Source: Pyrinomonadaceae bacterium MAG19_C2-C3 (GTDB taxonomy: Bacteria > Acidobacteriota > Blastocatellia > Pyrinomonadales > Pyrinomonadaceae). Taken from it: a stretch of 64,000 nt of DNA. The stretch is taken from the NCBI GenBank assembly GCA_024330265.1, contig JANDLT010000002.1, positions 62,001-126,000 on the forward strand, given 5' to 3'. Positions 9,188-18,416 of the stretch are shown here, piece after piece (the first letter of the stretch is position 1; each line of letters starts with the position of its first letter). The position numbers were made by a program, and so were the translations under genes. The notes under the pieces were generated by a model. The model had not been told where the DNA came from, ran no database searches, and saw only the letters and a program-made list of their open reading frames with translations.

Positions 9188-10357
9188 ATGGGAAAGCGTC
9201 CGAAAAGCGAGAAGATTCAAAAGCGAAGCAAAGTGTTCGCGGAGTTGTACCCGGAGTTTGTGAACTTGGATGAGCGGGTGACGCACGGCAAAGCGCGCGA
9301 TGCGAAACGTGATGCGCGAGGCTTCGATATGGAAGCGAAACTAAGGGGAAACTCAACGGCTCTGTTCGCGTTGGCGGGCTTGGGCGCGCTGTTCGCGGTG
9401 CGTGAAGTCGTGCGCCGTGCGCGTGCGATGGATATGGCGGGCAAAGTCGTCGTCATCACGGGCGGTTCGCGCGGGCTGGGTTTGGTGATGGCACGGCAGT
9501 TGGCGGATGAAGGTGCGCGCATTGCGATTTGCGCCCGCGACGCCGAAGAATTACGACGCGCGCAAAACGAATTAACCGAACGCGGGGCGGACGTGTTGGC
9601 TTTGCCGTGCAACATCACGCAACAGGCGCAAGTCGAAGAATTTGTGCGCGCGGTTGAAAATCGTTTCGGTGCGATTGATGTGCTTATCAATAACGCGGGC
9701 ATCATTCAAGTCGCCCCGATGGATGAAATGACGCACGCGGATTACACCGAAGCGATGAACATCAACTTTTACGGTGCGCTCAACATGACGCTTGCCGTGC
9801 TGCCTATAATGAAGCGACGCAAACGCGGAAACATCGTCAACATCATTTCGTTTGGCGGCAAAGTTGCCGTCCCGCATATGCTGCCTTACACCGCGAGTAA
9901 GCGTGCCCTCGCGGGGTTTTCCGAAGGCTCGCGCGTTGAACTGCGTAAGCACAACGTCACGGTGACGAGCGTCTATCCGGGTCCTATGCGGACGGGCAGC
10001 CACGTCAACGTGATTTATAAAGGACAGAACGAGAAGGAAGCCGCGTGGTTTAGTACCACCGCTTCGACGCCCGTGCTTTCGATGCAAGCCGAACGCGCGG
10101 CAAGTCAAATCATCACAGGTTTCAAGCAGGGACGCGCGCAAGTCGTGATGCCGCTCTTAACCGAACTGCAAATCAAAGCCGCCGCCCTCGCTCCCGCCGT
10201 CGCGCAAGAATTTCTCGTGCTGGTGGATAAGATGATGCCTGCTTCGGGAGGCATCGGGAAGCAATCCGCGAGCGGTAAAGAAAGCGGGGCGGTTGAATCG
10301 GATACCGAACTGCGCGCCACTGGACAAAGCGCGGCGACGCGAAACAACGAGCTTTAG
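9188..10357 (+). CDS. Short-chain dehydrogenase/reductase with N-terminal membrane-type extension
   Basis: The start ATG 9188 follows a clear AAAGGGAG ribosome site; a longer frame from 9092 overlaps xth and is rejected. The 389-residue product has about 80 extra N-terminal residues, basic then hydrophobic (ALFALAGLGALFAVREVV), before a classical SDR core. Core motifs are TGGSRGLG (nucleotide binding), NNAG, the catalytic Ser in NIISFGG, and YTASK. The C-terminus after the core is long and ends in a low-complexity Ser/Gly/Ala tail. Substrate is unknown; membrane-associated SDRs of this form often act on lipids or quinones. An A-type hairpin element follows immediately. Confidence 0.85.
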   Translation: MGKRPKSEKIQKRSKVFAELYPEFVNLDERVTHGKARDAKRDARGFDMEAKLRGNSTALFALAGLGALFAVREVVRRARAMDMAGKVVVITGGSRGLGLVMARQLADEGARIAICARDAEELRRAQNELTERGADVLALPCNITQQAQVEEFVRAVENRFGAIDVLINNAGIIQVAPMDEMTHADYTEAMNINFYGALNMTLAVLPIMKRRKRGNIVNIISFGGKVAVPHMLPYTASKRALAGFSEGSRVELRKHNVTVTSVYPGPMRTGSHVNVIYKGQNEKEAAWFSTTASTPVLSMQAERAASQIITGFKQGRAQVVMPLLTELQIKAAALAPAVAQEFLVLVDKMMPASGGIGKQSASGKESGAVESDTELRATGQSAATRNNEL

Positions 10358-10367
10358 AAGTCAATAA

Positions 10368-10655
10368 CTCACCTTACGCGGTTCTGATTTAGCCCGATTC
10401 ATCGGGCTTTCCGCGAAGCGGCAACTAGCCACGCGATTTATCGCGTGGACAAACGGTGTAAGAATCCAAAGGGCGTTTTAATGTCCTTTTGAAAGTCGGC
10501 TTTAGCCGGATGCTAAAGCGGGCGCGGGAAGGACGTTAAAACGCCCTTTGGATTTTCAACTCGCACTCTACCCAGCCGTCAAACGGCTGGTCTAATTGCC
10601 GCTTCGCGGAAAGCCCGATGAATCGGGCTAAAAAATCAAAACTGCGTAAGGTGAG
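10368..10655. mobile_element. CTCAC-ended hairpin-array element, copy A1, with 7-bp target duplication
   Basis: A 288-bp element ends in inverted repeats CTCACCTTACGCGG-type (left) and its complement (right, GCGTAAGGTGAG). The 7-mer TCAATAA lies directly outside both ends (10361-10367 and 10656-10662), as expected for target-site duplication. Inside are AGCCCGA-TTCA-TCGGGCT, CCGCGAAGCGG, CCACGCGA-TTTA-TCGCGTGG, a GGACGTTAAAACGCCC pair and CCAGCCG..CGGCTGG. No coding frame is evident, so any movement would need an enzyme from elsewhere. It occupies the gap between the SDR and the phosphatase gene. Confidence 0.7.
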
Positions 10656-10684
10656 TCAATAAATAAGATGAATCGACAAACAAG

Positions 10685-11485
10685 ATGAACCAAACCTTTA
10701 CCGAACGAAGGCGCGGGCAGAAGTTCCCGAACGTGTTGTGGATTGTGCGTCACGGCGAGAGCGCGGGTAACGTCGCGCGTGAAATCGCGGAAGCCGCCGG
10801 ACATGTCTATATAGAGATTGACGGCAACATAAGGCGCGATGTGGATGTGCCGTTGTCGGGGTTGGGAGAGGAACAAGCCGCCTCGCTCGGACGCTGGTTC
10901 GGGGCGATGACAAAGGAAGAACAGCCGACCGTAGTCCTTACGTCGCCCTATTTGCGCGCGTGTAAAACGGCTCATATCGTGCTTGAAACTGCGGGGATTG
11001 AAAAGGACGACGTTTCTTTTTTCGTGGACGAACGATTACGTGAAAAAGAGTTCGGTATCCTCGACCGCTTAACGACGCTCGGCATACGTGAACGCTTTCC
11101 CGACCAATTTGAACTTCGCGCCGCGCTCGGCAAGTTTTACCACCGTCCGCCGGGCGGCGAAAGTTGGTGCGATGTCATCCTTCGTTTGCGAAGCATCATT
11201 GACACCTTAACCCGCGAGCATCGTCAGGAGAACGTGCTTATCGTCGCGCATCAAGTCGTCGTCAACTGTTTTCGTTACCTTTTTGAACGTATGACCGAAG
11301 GCGAGATTCTCAAGGTTGACAAACAAGCCGATGTCCCTAATTGCTCCGTGACTTCTTATCGCTTCGACCCGACTCTGGGGCGCAAAGGCAAACTCGCGCT
11401 TGACCTCGTGAACTTCGTCGCACCGCTTGAAGCCACCGGAACTCCGGTCACGACGAAACCCGATATGCCCGTGATGCCGAAGTAG
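10685..11485 (+). CDS. Histidine phosphatase superfamily protein (phosphoglycerate-mutase-like)
   Basis: This 266-residue protein opens with VLWIVRHGESAGNVAR, where the RHG histidine is the phosphate acceptor. A second histidine appears in VLIVAHQVVVNCF, with LREKEFG between them as in the broad-specificity phosphatase branch. Residues 30-60 contain an insertion around IEIDGNIRRDVDVPLS. The substrate cannot be read from the sequence. The next gene, nnrD, starts 63 nt downstream and may share the transcript. A second, unrelated-looking member of the superfamily is at 41977-42609. Confidence 0.88.
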   Translation: MNQTFTERRRGQKFPNVLWIVRHGESAGNVAREIAEAAGHVYIEIDGNIRRDVDVPLSGLGEEQAASLGRWFGAMTKEEQPTVVLTSPYLRACKTAHIVLETAGIEKDDVSFFVDERLREKEFGILDRLTTLGIRERFPDQFELRAALGKFYHRPPGGESWCDVILRLRSIIDTLTREHRQENVLIVAHQVVVNCFRYLFERMTEGEILKVDKQADVPNCSVTSYRFDPTLGRKGKLALDLVNFVAPLEATGTPVTTKPDMPVMPK

Positions 11486-11548
11486 AAAACATTGCGGTGG
11501 AAAGTTTTCAACGCGGAAAGCGGAACGGGAAAGCGAAACGATTGTGCG

Positions 11549-12490
11549 ATGCCTGAAAACATTAAACAACTAAGTCTGCCCGTCGTCGTGACGCCTTCCG
11601 TATTACGTCGGCTGCCTTTGCCGCGTCATGCCGAAGGCGGCGATAAAGACGAACGCGGCACGATTCTCATCGTCGGCGGTGCGCCGCAAATGCCGGGCGC
11701 GGTGATTCTCGCGGGCGTCGCGGCGTTGCGCGCCGGAGCGGGCAAACTTCAAATCGCCACTTGCGCCAGCATCGCCGGTTTGGTCGCGGCGCACGTCCCG
11801 GAGGCTTACGTTATCGCGCTTCCCGAAACTAAGAAGGGAGCAATCGCACCCTCTGCCGCGCGCCTCATTGCCCGGCACGCGAACGAAGCCCAAGCCGTCG
11901 TCATCGGCATCGGCATGGTTGAAAAATCGAGCGTCACGGCTTTGATGAAACACCTCGTGCCGCAATTAAAAACTCCCGTGATAGTTCTCGATGCCGTCGC
12001 GCTCACATGTTTCAAGCGTTGCCCGAACACGGTCAAAGCCACCGAAAGCAAAGTTATAATGACGCCGCACGCCGGAGAAATGGCGAGTCTGCTCGGCATC
12101 ACGAAAGATGAAGTCCTCGCGGACGCGGAAGCGACGGCGCGCCATGCCAGTGAAAGATTCGGTGCAGTCATTGCTCTCAAGGGTTCGCAGACGTTTATCG
12201 TTGACGCGCAAGATAACAAAGCTTACTGCAATCGTTGCGGTAACATCGGCTTGGCGACCTCCGGCAGCGGTGACACGCTTTCCGGCATCATCGGCGGACT
12301 CGCGGCACGCACCGCCACGCCGCTCATCGCCACGGTGTGGGGCGTGTTTCTGCACGCACGCGCGGGTGACCGACTGGCAAAGCGCGTCGGCGGTCTAGGT
12401 TTTCTCGCACGCGAATTGTTGGCGGAGATTCCGGGTTTGATGGAAAAACTCGACGCCAAAAAAACGGGTAAGAAGCGTGCCGCGAAGTAA
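11549..12490 (+). CDS. nnrD: ADP-dependent (S)-NAD(P)H-hydrate dehydratase
   Basis: The enzyme restores NAD(P)H from its damaged hydrated form. From ATG 11549 the product is 313 residues; the in-frame start at 11492 adds 19 residues without family character. Visible are the glycine-rich TILIVGGAPQMPGAVILAG, AALRAGAGK, the TPHAGEMA segment, and the phosphate-binding GSGDTLSGIIGGLAA with the catalytic Asp. In many bacteria it is fused to the NnrE epimerase domain; here it stands alone, so the epimerase must be elsewhere. It ends with a lysine-rich tail. Confidence 0.92.
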   Translation: MPENIKQLSLPVVVTPSVLRRLPLPRHAEGGDKDERGTILIVGGAPQMPGAVILAGVAALRAGAGKLQIATCASIAGLVAAHVPEAYVIALPETKKGAIAPSAARLIARHANEAQAVVIGIGMVEKSSVTALMKHLVPQLKTPVIVLDAVALTCFKRCPNTVKATESKVIMTPHAGEMASLLGITKDEVLADAEATARHASERFGAVIALKGSQTFIVDAQDNKAYCNRCGNIGLATSGSGDTLSGIIGGLAARTATPLIATVWGVFLHARAGDRLAKRVGGLGFLARELLAEIPGLMEKLDAKKTGKKRAAK

Positions 12491-12557
12491 GCCGCGATAA
12501 GCCGCAAACGCGAGACGTTCCGGTATCGAATACCAAATGATTCCTAATTCACTTTAC

Positions 12558-12741
12558 GTGGCAGACAAAGTTTCGCGGCTCTGCCGCCTGATGTGCGGTG
12601 AGGCTGCCGCCTCACCGTCAAGCTTATGAAAGATCTTTGAGGCTATGCCTCAAACGCGGGCGGCGTAGCCGCCATGAATTTCTAGGGCGAATCGGAAAGG
12701 CACAGCCTTTCCGCACATCGGGCGGCACAGCCGCAAAACTT
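12558..12741. repeat. C-type hairpin-array element, copy C1
   Basis: Two arms of about 30 nt (12558-12587 and 12712-12741) are inverted copies containing GCGGCTCTGCCGCC/GGCGGCACAGCCGC and GATGTGCGG/CCGCACATC. Between them lie GTGAGGC..GCCTCAC, GAGGCTATGCCTC, GGCGGCGTAGCCGCC and GAAAGGCACAGCCTTTC hairpins. It fills most of the nnrD-ntrY gap. Related copies are at 33641-33848 and 39960-40320. No convincing target duplication is visible here. Confidence 0.7.
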
Positions 12742-12759
12742 CGTAACATGGGTTACTAA

Positions 12760-15300
12760 ATGACGATTGAATCAAACGAAAAACACGACCTTGACGATGC
12801 ACCGAAGCGTGCGCGCGGCGTGACCGTGCGGCGATGGAGTTTGTGGCTGCTCGCATCGCTTGTCCTTGTGTTGCTCGCCGCTCTCGCCGCGCTTCAGCTT
12901 TTCGTGTGGGAGTTGGTCGAGCCGCAAACCCTGATTGATACGACCACGCTGTTCACGCTGTCGGCATTGTTGTTCGCGTCGTTTATCATCTTCGCGTTCA
13001 TCTTGCTTCGCAATCTCGTCAAGCTTCAAAGCGAACGCCAACGCCACACGCTCGGCTCGAAATTAAAGACGCGACTCGTCACCTACTTCATCAGTCTTTC
13101 GCTGTTGCCGATAACCGCGATGGCAATCTTTTCTTACACGTTTCTCAACCGTTCGATTGAAAAATGGTTCGGACGCTTGCCGGAAGATGTCGTGACGGAA
13201 GCCCGCATCGCACAAGAAAATTTCCTGACCCGCGAACAAATACAAACCGTGCAAGCCGCCCTCGCCGTCGGGACTTCGATTGATAACCTCGCACCGGAGG
13301 CGAACCTTGACGACTATACGCGCCGCCTCATCTTAACCGGCGGCTATGAAGCGATTGAGTTGCGTGACGCAAACGGCGAAATCATCACCCGTGCGACACG
13401 CGACATAGAGCGCGCATCGGAAATCGAAACCGCCCTTTCACAAGTCGCACCCGACGCCGTTGCGCGTTCGATAAATTCAAAGCGCGCCCCGAACATCATC
13501 TTTCAAATTGTCCGCGTGCCACTCAATAATAATCGCGGAACTCTCGCGCTCGTGCGTGCGACCGAAGACGACGCGCAACTCAATCGCATCCTCGCAAGTG
13601 CCGAAGATTTCGAGCGTTTGCGCGACAAGCAACGGCGCGTCCGCGTCACGGGTCTATCAATTTTAGGTCTTTTGACGTTGCTCGTATTGTTTGCGACGGT
13701 GTGGACGGCTCTCTATCTCGCGCGCTCGCTGGCGACTCCCATCGCCGCTCTTGCCGAAGCCGCGACGGAAGTCACGCGCGGCAATCTCAAACATCGCGTC
13801 ACGGTTGCGGCATCCGACGAACTCGCGGTGCTTGCCAATTCGTTCAACGAGATGACGATTGAACTCGAAGGCAATCGCGGGCGTATAGAGAGTTCCGCTG
13901 CCGAACTTCAAGACAAAAACCTTGCCCTCGAAGAACGCCGCAACTACATCGAAACGATTCTCGCCTCGCTCTCATCCGGCGTCATCTCGCTTGATGAAGA
14001 CAACCGCGTCACGACGATTAACACGGCGGCAAGCACGATGCTCGGTTTGTCAGCCGACATCATCGCGGCGGTGAACAACCGCCATCCCGTGCCTTTGCAA
14101 AGCCTCGTCGCGGCACAGGATTTCGCCACCTTAGAGCGTGTCATCACGCGCGCACGTCGTTACGGGAACGCCATCGAACAGGCGAATCTTTTCCTGCACG
14201 CTCCCGCCGAAGAACAGCCCGCCGAAAACAGATTCGCCGCTTCAAGTCCGACGACGAACGGCAATCACGGCGAGCAACACGACGAAGACAACACGCGCAA
14301 CTCCGTCCCGTTCTCTTTAATGGCGACGGCTCTCGATAGGCAATCGCATCGCACCGCACATCAAACCGCCGTTCGTCCCGATGACGACGAAGATGCACCG
14401 GACGCTTCACCGATGCGAACCGGAACGCGCGGCGTGGTATTAGTGATAGAGGATTTGTCGGAACTCCTTGCCGCGCAACGCGCGGCGGCATGGAGCGAAG
14501 TCGCGCGCCGTCTGGCACACGAAATCAAAAACCCTTTGACCCCGATTCAGCTTTCCGCCGAACGCATTCAACGCAAATTCACGCGCGCCTTCGATGCCGC
14601 AAATCTTCACAATACGACGAATAACGCGACGACGTTTGACCTGACGGCAAGCTTTGCCCTTGTCAAAGAATCGGTTGACGAAGGCACGCGCACCATCGTT
14701 CGTGAAGTCACGACGCTCAAAGCAATGGTTGATGAATTTTCACGCTTCGCACGTTTGCCGAGTCCTAAGTTGATTCGCACAGACCTCAACGAAGTCATCA
14801 CACAGACCGTCGCGCTTTACGCCGAACGCTTCGCGCATGTCCGTTTCGATGCGCGACTCGCTCCGCAACTTCCGCTTGCCTTACTCGACCACGAACAGAT
14901 GCGCCGCGTCTTTATCAACCTGTTCGAGAACGCCATCGAAGCCCTCGCCGCGACTGACGATGAAGGGCGCATCACCGTCGCCACGATTCACGACGCGCGC
15001 CGCAATCTGATTCTCGCGGAAGTCATAGACACCGGCGAAGGCATCGTCACCGAAAACTATCACCACCTATTTCAACCCGATTTTTCGACGCGCGAACGCG
15101 GCACAGGCTTGGGACTCGCCATCGTTCACCGCATCATCACCGATCACGGCGGACGTATCCGCGCCGAACCCAACCACCCACACGGCGCGCGTTTCCGCAT
15201 CGAACTCCCACTGACAAATCAGGGGACAGGGGACGGGGGACAGGGGACGGAAAGGCAGGTTCCGACCACCGAACTCGAACCAACTCTGACCAAGATTTAA
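12760..15300 (+). CDS. ntrY: NtrY-family transmembrane sensor histidine kinase
   Basis: The 846-residue protein has hydrophobic segments at about residues 25-50, 60-87, 108-125 and 300-320, with an extracytoplasmic region in between. A HAMP segment (about 320-370), a PAS-like segment (ETILASLSSGVISLDED) and the kinase core follow. The H-box AHEIKNPLTPIQLSAERIQ (His587) is characteristic of NtrY. The N-box is FINLFENAIEAL and the G1 box DTGEGI is at about 758. It should autophosphorylate and pass phosphate to the NtrX-like regulator encoded 45 nt downstream. A low-complexity insertion (about residues 480-550) separates PAS and H-box. The last 25 or so residues are encoded by a GGGGACR heptamer array and probably lie outside the conserved fold. 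The natural signal is unknown; nitrogen and redox roles are both known in the family. Confidence 0.92.
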   Translation: MTIESNEKHDLDDAPKRARGVTVRRWSLWLLASLVLVLLAALAALQLFVWELVEPQTLIDTTTLFTLSALLFASFIIFAFILLRNLVKLQSERQRHTLGSKLKTRLVTYFISLSLLPITAMAIFSYTFLNRSIEKWFGRLPEDVVTEARIAQENFLTREQIQTVQAALAVGTSIDNLAPEANLDDYTRRLILTGGYEAIELRDANGEIITRATRDIERASEIETALSQVAPDAVARSINSKRAPNIIFQIVRVPLNNNRGTLALVRATEDDAQLNRILASAEDFERLRDKQRRVRVTGLSILGLLTLLVLFATVWTALYLARSLATPIAALAEAATEVTRGNLKHRVTVAASDELAVLANSFNEMTIELEGNRGRIESSAAELQDKNLALEERRNYIETILASLSSGVISLDEDNRVTTINTAASTMLGLSADIIAAVNNRHPVPLQSLVAAQDFATLERVITRARRYGNAIEQANLFLHAPAEEQPAENRFAASSPTTNGNHGEQHDEDNTRNSVPFSLMATALDRQSHRTAHQTAVRPDDDEDAPDASPMRTGTRGVVLVIEDLSELLAAQRAAAWSEVARRLAHEIKNPLTPIQLSAERIQRKFTRAFDAANLHNTTNNATTFDLTASFALVKESVDEGTRTIVREVTTLKAMVDEFSRFARLPSPKLIRTDLNEVITQTVALYAERFAHVRFDARLAPQLPLALLDHEQMRRVFINLFENAIEALAATDDEGRITVATIHDARRNLILAEVIDTGEGIVTENYHHLFQPDFSTRERGTGLGLAIVHRIITDHGGRIRAEPNHPHGARFRIELPLTNQGTGDGGQGTERQVPTTELEPTLTKI

Positions 15301-15338
15301 TTTCCTTAACCGCCCCCCAACCCCTGTCCCCCGTCCCC
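15222..15338. repeat. Heptanucleotide inverted array, GGGGACR words, ntrY-ntrX junction
   Basis: Four tandem 7-mers (GGGGACA/GGGGACG alternating, 15222-15249) lie inside the end of ntrY. The complementary words TGTCCCC and CGTCCCC follow at 15321-15338, just before the ntrX start. The two arms could pair across the stop codon and the ntrX ribosome-binding region, which may affect translation of ntrX. That last point is inference. Confidence 0.7.
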
Positions 15339-15345
15339 ATCTCTT

Positions 15346-16719
15346 ATGGCTTATTCGATTCTCATTGTTGATGACGAACGCGGCATCCGCGAGACGCTTT
15401 CCGCTGTTCTCGAAGATGAAGGTTACGCGGTCAGCGCGGTTAAGAGCGGCGAAGAATGTTTGCGGCTCGTCAAGGGGCGAAGCTTTGATTTGATTCTGCT
15501 CGATGTGTGGTTGCCGCGCATGGACGGCATCGAAACCTTAAAGAGTCTGCGTGATGAAGACGCGGAGTGTGTGGTAGTGATGATTTCCGGTCACGCGACG
15601 ATTGATACGGCGGTGCGCGCGACGAAACTCGGCGCGTTCGACTTTATCGAAAAACCGCTTTCGCTTGAAAAGCTTTTGGTTATCGTCCGCAATGCTCTCA
15701 AGCAAGCGGAACTCGAACAATCCAATCGCACGTTCGTCAAAACCCTGCGCGAACAGAGCGCGCTCATCGGTGATTCGATTGCAATGCGCGCGCTCCGCCA
15801 ACAAATCGCTGTCGTCGCACCGACCGCCGGGCGTGTGCTTATCACGGGCGAATCGGGAACGGGAAAAGAACTCGTCGCGCGTGCGATTCACGCCGCTTCA
15901 CCGCGCGCCGCCCGTCCGCTCGTCGAACTCAACTGCGCCGCCATCCCCGAAGAACTTATCGAATCCGAACTCTTCGGACACACGCGCGGTTCGTTCACGG
16001 GAGCGACCTCTGCCAAGCGCGGCAAATTCGCGCAGGCACATCGGGCGACCCTGTTTCTCGATGAAGTCGGTGACATGTCCGCCCGCGTACAGGCGAAAGT
16101 TTTGCGTGTGCTTGAAGAAAGCAGTTTCGAGCCTATCGGCGGCAGCCTGACGCACACGGACGTTCGCATCATCGCCGCAACGAATAAACAACTCGACCAC
16201 GCTATCGCCGCCGGAGCGTTTCGCGCCGATTTGTTTCACCGTCTCCACGTCATACCGTTTCAAGTTCCACCTTTACGCGACCGCCTCGAAGACGTTCCTT
16301 CGCTCGTCGCCCACTTCAATCATCGCTTCGCCGAGACGCACGACAAAACACCGAAAGTTTTCACGACCGAAGCCCTTGAAACACTTGGGCGTTATCACTA
16401 TCCCGGCAACGTCCGCGAACTCCGCAACATCGTCGAACGCATACTCATCACGCACCCCGCCACGCACGTCGAAGCCGCCGACCTGCCGCCCTTCGCCGAT
16501 ACATCAACCTTCCGCGACGCAGACATGACCGCACCCTTTCGCTTTCCGTCATTCAGAGAAGCCAATGAATCGTACCAACGCGAATTTATCCGCCAAAAAC
16601 TCGCAGAGACCGATGGCAACGTCACACGCGCCGCCGAACTGATGGGCGTTGACCGCAGCCACCTTTATCGCCGTATGCGCGCACTGGGAGTCGAAGCAAA
16701 GTCGAAAGTCGAAGGTTGA
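15346..16719 (+). CDS. ntrX: NtrX-type sigma-54-dependent response regulator
   Basis: This 457-residue regulator has a receiver domain with phospho-acceptor D53 (LLDVWLP) and acidic pocket DDE at 9-11. An AAA+ domain follows with Walker A GESGTGKE at 168-175 and Walker B LFLDEVGD. A Fis-type helix-turn-helix is near the C-terminus (NVTRAAELMGVDRSHLYRRM). It is the expected partner of the NtrY kinase encoded just upstream. The sigma-54 contact loop reads GSFTGA (215-220) instead of the usual GAFTGA, which may weaken or retune sigma-54 activation. Sigma-54-type promoters are seen elsewhere in the window before the pilin genes. Confidence 0.92.
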   Translation: MAYSILIVDDERGIRETLSAVLEDEGYAVSAVKSGEECLRLVKGRSFDLILLDVWLPRMDGIETLKSLRDEDAECVVVMISGHATIDTAVRATKLGAFDFIEKPLSLEKLLVIVRNALKQAELEQSNRTFVKTLREQSALIGDSIAMRALRQQIAVVAPTAGRVLITGESGTGKELVARAIHAASPRAARPLVELNCAAIPEELIESELFGHTRGSFTGATSAKRGKFAQAHRATLFLDEVGDMSARVQAKVLRVLEESSFEPIGGSLTHTDVRIIAATNKQLDHAIAAGAFRADLFHRLHVIPFQVPPLRDRLEDVPSLVAHFNHRFAETHDKTPKVFTTEALETLGRYHYPGNVRELRNIVERILITHPATHVEAADLPPFADTSTFRDADMTAPFRFPSFREANESYQREFIRQKLAETDGNVTRAAELMGVDRSHLYRRMRALGVEAKSKVEG

Positions 16720-16805
16720 AAATCGAAAGTTAAAGACAAAAACCGCTTGGCTCAAGTTTTGCTTTACTGTTTTCGATTTCGCCCTTCGACTTTCGACTTT
16801 CGACT
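16700..16805. repeat. Heptanucleotide inverted array, AGTCGAA words
   Basis: Left arm: five 7-mers, AGTCGAA twice and three variants, 16700-16734, overlapping the ntrX stop. Right arm: TTCGACT three times, 16785-16805. The arms can pair into a hairpin directly after ntrX and may act as a transcription end. AGTCGAA words recur at 52320-52350 within lpxK. Confidence 0.75.
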
Positions 16806-16925
16806 TTGCTTCGTTGACAGGTGTGGGCGAATGACGTATCTGTAAATCAGATGAAGGCGCGCAATGCAAACGGTTTTCTGTGCATCTAAAGCGTCGTCGG
16901 TTAAACGGTTTTTAGAGGATAAATA

Positions 16926-18095
16926 ATGGATTACACGACAAAAGAATTATTGAAGCGATATGCGAAGCTTGCTTTAGGGCAACCGTTCGCGCCCGTCTTG
17001 CTTAACATTTTGGTGACGAGCGTGTGCGATATGCGTTGTACGCACTGCTTCTTTACCGAAGAACTCGACGACAAGCCGCGCAAGAAACTTCAGATGAAGA
17101 CGCATGAGATGCAGCGTGTTTCCGAGACGCTCGGCGGCAATTTGGGCGTGCTTATCTTGGCTGGCGGCGAGCCGTTCACGCGCAAGGATTTGCCGGAAAT
17201 CGTCCGCGCGTTTTATGAAAACAATAAACTCGAATCCGTGTATCTGATGTCCAACGGACAGATTCAGAAGCGCATCATTCCCGATGTCGCGCGCTTGCTT
17301 GATGAGTGTCCGAACTTAAACGTCGCGGTCGCGCTCGGCATTGACGGCTTGAAAGACCAGCACGAAAAGATTCGTCAAAAGGTTGGTTCGTGGGACATGG
17401 CGATTGACACCGCGCGTCAACTTCAAGCGATGAAAAAGCAGTACAACAACCGTCTTGATATACAGACGTGTACCTGCGTGATGAACTCGAATCAAGACAC
17501 GATTTTCGATTGGTACGAGTTTCTGAAGTACGACCTCAAGCCCGACAAAATCAACATCAACTATATTCGTCCACCGTCAGCCAACCCGATTGAGTTGGAC
17601 ATTGACCACACGCGCTATGCCGAACTCGCACATCTGATTGACAGCGATTCGCGTCACGCCGCCGTTAAAAATAACTACACGGGCGATGCCGGATACTTCA
17701 AAGCCGCGATTGATATTTACATGCACGGGCTTATCTCGAAAGCGAAGGAAGAACAGAAGGCGCAGATGACGTGCTACGCGGGAACAGCGGGCGGCGTGAT
17801 TTACGACGAAGGTACTGTCTCATCGTGCGAGAACCTCGAAGCCGTCGGCAACCTTCGTGATTACGATTGGAACTTCAAAGCGTTATGGAACTCGCCCGCG
17901 ATGCAAGAGCGGCGCAAGCGGGCGCAGAGCGGTTGTTGGTGTACGCACGAATCCAACAGTTACTATCCGAGCTTGCCGTTCAACCCGAAACACCTCATCA
18001 AGATTAAGGGTCTTGAGCGCGAGATGAAGAAATCGCGCCGCGACATGGAACAGGCAGAGCGCGACGCATCGGACGGTTTGATTGTCAAAGCTTAG
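16926..18095 (+). CDS. Radical SAM protein with SPASM-like C-terminus
   Basis: The 389-residue protein carries the radical SAM cluster motif CDMRCTHC (CxxxCxxC) near residue 35, preceded by LNILVTSV. GGEPFTRKDL gives the SAM-binding GGE segment. C-terminal cysteines in MTCYAGTAGG, SSCEN and SGCWCTHES suggest an auxiliary iron-sulfur cluster of SPASM type. The start ATG follows AGAGGA. Neighbours are ntrX and an MGDG-synthase-like glycosyltransferase, which does not fix the substrate. It could mature a peptide or modify a lipid or cofactor; I do not recognise a named subfamily. Confidence 0.85.
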   Translation: MDYTTKELLKRYAKLALGQPFAPVLLNILVTSVCDMRCTHCFFTEELDDKPRKKLQMKTHEMQRVSETLGGNLGVLILAGGEPFTRKDLPEIVRAFYENNKLESVYLMSNGQIQKRIIPDVARLLDECPNLNVAVALGIDGLKDQHEKIRQKVGSWDMAIDTARQLQAMKKQYNNRLDIQTCTCVMNSNQDTIFDWYEFLKYDLKPDKININYIRPPSANPIELDIDHTRYAELAHLIDSDSRHAAVKNNYTGDAGYFKAAIDIYMHGLISKAKEEQKAQMTCYAGTAGGVIYDEGTVSSCENLEAVGNLRDYDWNFKALWNSPAMQERRKRAQSGCWCTHESNSYYPSLPFNPKHLIKIKGLEREMKKSRRDMEQAERDASDGLIVKA

Positions 18096-18364
18096 TAACA
18101 ACTCAGCCGCGTTCACGCGGCTTTCCGCGAAGCGGGTCTTAGACCAGCCGTTTGACGGCTGGGGACGAGTGTCAACCAATCTCAGCAGCCCGTTTCTAAC
18201 GGGCTTTTGCCAAGCGGCTTGAGCCGTTCAGGTCTGGTGGCTGAAGCCGGAATAGAGAAGGACGTTAAAACGCCCTTAATTGTTTTCAACTATTAACCCA
18301 GCCGTCAAACGGCTGGTCTATATGCCCTTCGGGAAAGCCGTCTGAAGACGGCTGAGTAGTTACC
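18095..18364. mobile_element. Hairpin-array element, copy A2, with 7-bp flanking direct repeat
   Basis: The ends GTAACAACTCAGCC and GGCTGAGTAGTTAC are inverted (13 of 14 match). AAGCTTA flanks both sides (18088-18094 and 18365-18371), and the left copy overlaps the stop codon of the radical SAM gene. Internal hairpins include AGCCGCG-TTCA-CGCGGCT, CCAGCCG..CGGCTGG, CCCGTTTCTAACGGG and AGCCGTC-TGAA-GACGGCT. It lies in the 321-nt gap before the glycosyltransferase gene; I see nothing else there. Confidence 0.7.
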
Positions 18365-18416
18365 AAGCTTAGGCATCGTTCGCAAGAATTGGGTAGCCAA
18401 ACAGGACACAACCGAC

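Noticed and set aside
11806..12219. Antisense frames over nnrD
   Set aside because: nnrD motifs are complete on the plus strand; the minus frames are Ala/Arg/Ser-rich shadows.
16926..18095. Radical SAM protein as the membrane-spanning lipid synthase that would complement ElbD
   Set aside because: Its size and C-terminal cysteines look like SPASM proteins; nothing in the sequence points to lipid coupling.
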